From Alphaproteobacteria bacterium (GTDB lineage Bacteria; Pseudomonadota; Alphaproteobacteria; Rhodobacterales; Rhodobacteraceae), in NCBI GenBank assembly GCA_030424705.1, contig JAUHWJ010000166.1, positions 1 through 5,583 of the forward strand: a stretch of 5,583 nt of DNA. The letters are read 5' to 3'. Position numbers and translations under genes: made by a program. Under the pieces are notes generated by a model. The model did not search any database. It worked only from the letters and a program-made list of their open reading frames with translations, and was not told where the DNA came from. Positions 4,653 through 5,583 of the stretch are shown piece by piece. Numbering within the stretch: position 1 is the stretch's first letter; each line of letters begins with the position of its first letter.

Positions 4653-5583
4653 TCAGATCCGGACGACCCGCATCCCCTCTGCGCGAGCGCTTTCTTCCGC
4701 CAGTTCGTCCCGCAGCCACGCCAGGAGGGCGGCGTAGTCTGGCCGCCGCTCCATCCCGGCGGGGCAGACGAAGTTGAAATGCGCGCCGGTGTCGATGGCG
4801 AGGTCGAAGGGCGCGACGAGGCGGCCGGAGCGGAGGTCCCCGCTCGCGAGGGAGAGCCGCCCGAGCGCGACGCCGCCGCCGCCGGCCGCCGCTTCCAGCG
4901 TCTGGTCCGCATTCGGAAAGCGCACGCCGCGCGACCAGTCCATCTCCACGCCGGCGGCTTGCAGCCAGTCCCCCCAGTCAGGCGGGTTCTGCATCAGGGA
5001 GAAGCTGCCGTCATGGATCAGCGGCGTATCGGCAAGGTCGGCCGGGCTCTTCAGCCGTTCGGCGAGTCCGGGCGCGCAGACGGGCGTGAGCAGTTCGTGC
5101 ACCAGCGTTTCCACATAGCAGCCCGGCTCCTCGTCCTGTCGGGTGAAGCGGATTGCGGCGTCCACCTCGTCACGCGCGAAATCCATCTTTTTCAGAGAGG
5201 CGACGAGCCGGAGTTCGATGTCGGGCCGACGCTCCACGAAGCGATAGATGCGCGGCGCGAGCCATTTCGCGGTGAAGGCCGGGCCCGCCGTCAGAACGAG
5301 ACCCCGTCCCTCGCGCAGCCGGTTCACGTTTCGCACCGCGGCCTTTAGCGCATTGAATCCGTCGGAGACCCCTGGCGCGAGCAGACGCCCCGCCTCCGTC
5401 AGTTCCACGGCGCGATTCAGGCGGCGGAACAGCGGGACGCCGAGATCCGTTTCGAGGCTCTTGATCTGGTAGGAGAGCGCAGCGGGCGTGACATAGAGTT
5501 CCTCCGCCGCCTTGGCGAAGGAGAGATGCCGTGCTGCGGCCTCAAAGGCTCGGAGCGCGGTGAGGGGCGGCATGCGATCAGAC
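4653..5583 (-). CDS. LysR-family transcriptional regulator, GcvA type; start lies beyond the right edge
   Basis: DNA-binding regulator with an N-terminal winged helix-turn-helix and a C-terminal periplasmic-binding-protein-like effector domain. Numbering from the ATG at 5573 (306 residues), the HTH covers about 18-37 (LSFAKAAEELYVTPAALSYQ), with the wing at LGVPLFRRLNRAVELTEAG. The effector domain begins near 93 with TAGPAFTAKWLAPR, as in GcvA relatives. The frame stays open upstream of 5573 and reads Ser-Asp-Arg before MPPLTALRAFE. GcvA-like proteins typically begin M-S-x-R-(L)-PPL, so the true start is probably an ATG just outside the window, and no Shine-Dalgarno is visible before 5573. 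The effector is unknown; the name gcvA is not justified because no glycine-cleavage genes are seen. It may control the following amidotransferase gene or a divergent gene outside the window. Confidence 0.92.
   Translation of the reverse strand, partial: SDRMPPLTALRAFEAAARHLSFAKAAEELYVTPAALSYQIKSLETDLGVPLFRRLNRAVELTEAGRLLAPGVSDGFNALKAAVRNVNRLREGRGLVLTAGPAFTAKWLAPRIYRFVERRPDIELRLVASLKKMDFARDEVDAAIRFTRQDEEPGCYVETLVHELLTPVCAPGLAERLKSPADLADTPLIHDGSFSLMQNPPDWGDWLQAAGVEMDWSRGVRFPNADQTLEAAAGGGGVALGRLSLASGDLRSGRLVAPFDLAIDTGAHFNFVCPAGMERRPDYAALLAWLRDELAEESARAEGMRVVRI

Noticed and set aside
3917..4777. Plus-strand open frame of 286 codons opposite the amidotransferase gene
   Set aside because: It is an antisense shadow typical of GC-rich DNA, with Arg/Pro/Ala-rich composition. 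It spans the gap between two real minus-strand genes and has no motif.

Overview
The window is about 5.6 kb of GC-rich chromosomal DNA, and every supported gene lies on the minus strand. It reads right to left as three apparent transcription units. The protein families, high GC content, glnK-amtB pair, and the style of the NadD and PBP4-like sequences point to an alphaproteobacterium, most likely near the Rhodobacterales. That placement is from sequence character only.

Right part (3860-5583): a GcvA-type LysR regulator whose start lies just outside the window, followed 58 bp later by a stand-alone class I glutamine amidotransferase with an intact Cys-His-Glu triad. They are probably co-transcribed.

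Middle (about 1867-3842): the ammonium module glnK-amtB. GlnK is a PII protein with its uridylylated tyrosine (Tyr51) and complete T-loop. AmtB has the twin histidines and the C-terminal tail that contacts PII. The 206-bp gap upstream of glnK holds the strongest regulatory signal here. It is a near-perfect sigma-54 promoter (3706-3721), preceded by an IHF-like site, an 11-bp inverted repeat and a 16-bp palindrome. The order is that of an enhancer-dependent, nitrogen-controlled promoter of the NtrC type. The unit ends in two tandem GC-rich hairpins; the second is a textbook intrinsic terminator.

Left part (1-1792): nadD (NAD synthesis) overlaps by ATGA with a PBP4-type D-Ala-D-Ala carboxypeptidase/endopeptidase gene (dacB-like), which runs off the left edge. 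The nadD start is preceded by two five-codon reading frames linked by ATGA overlaps, a possible coupled leader.

I saw no rRNA, tRNA, CRISPR array, mobile element or convincing plus-strand gene. No gap without a gene exceeds 210 bp. The window looks like ordinary core chromosome. Its most interesting content is the regulatory architecture upstream of glnK and the uncharacterised amidotransferase beside the nitrogen genes.
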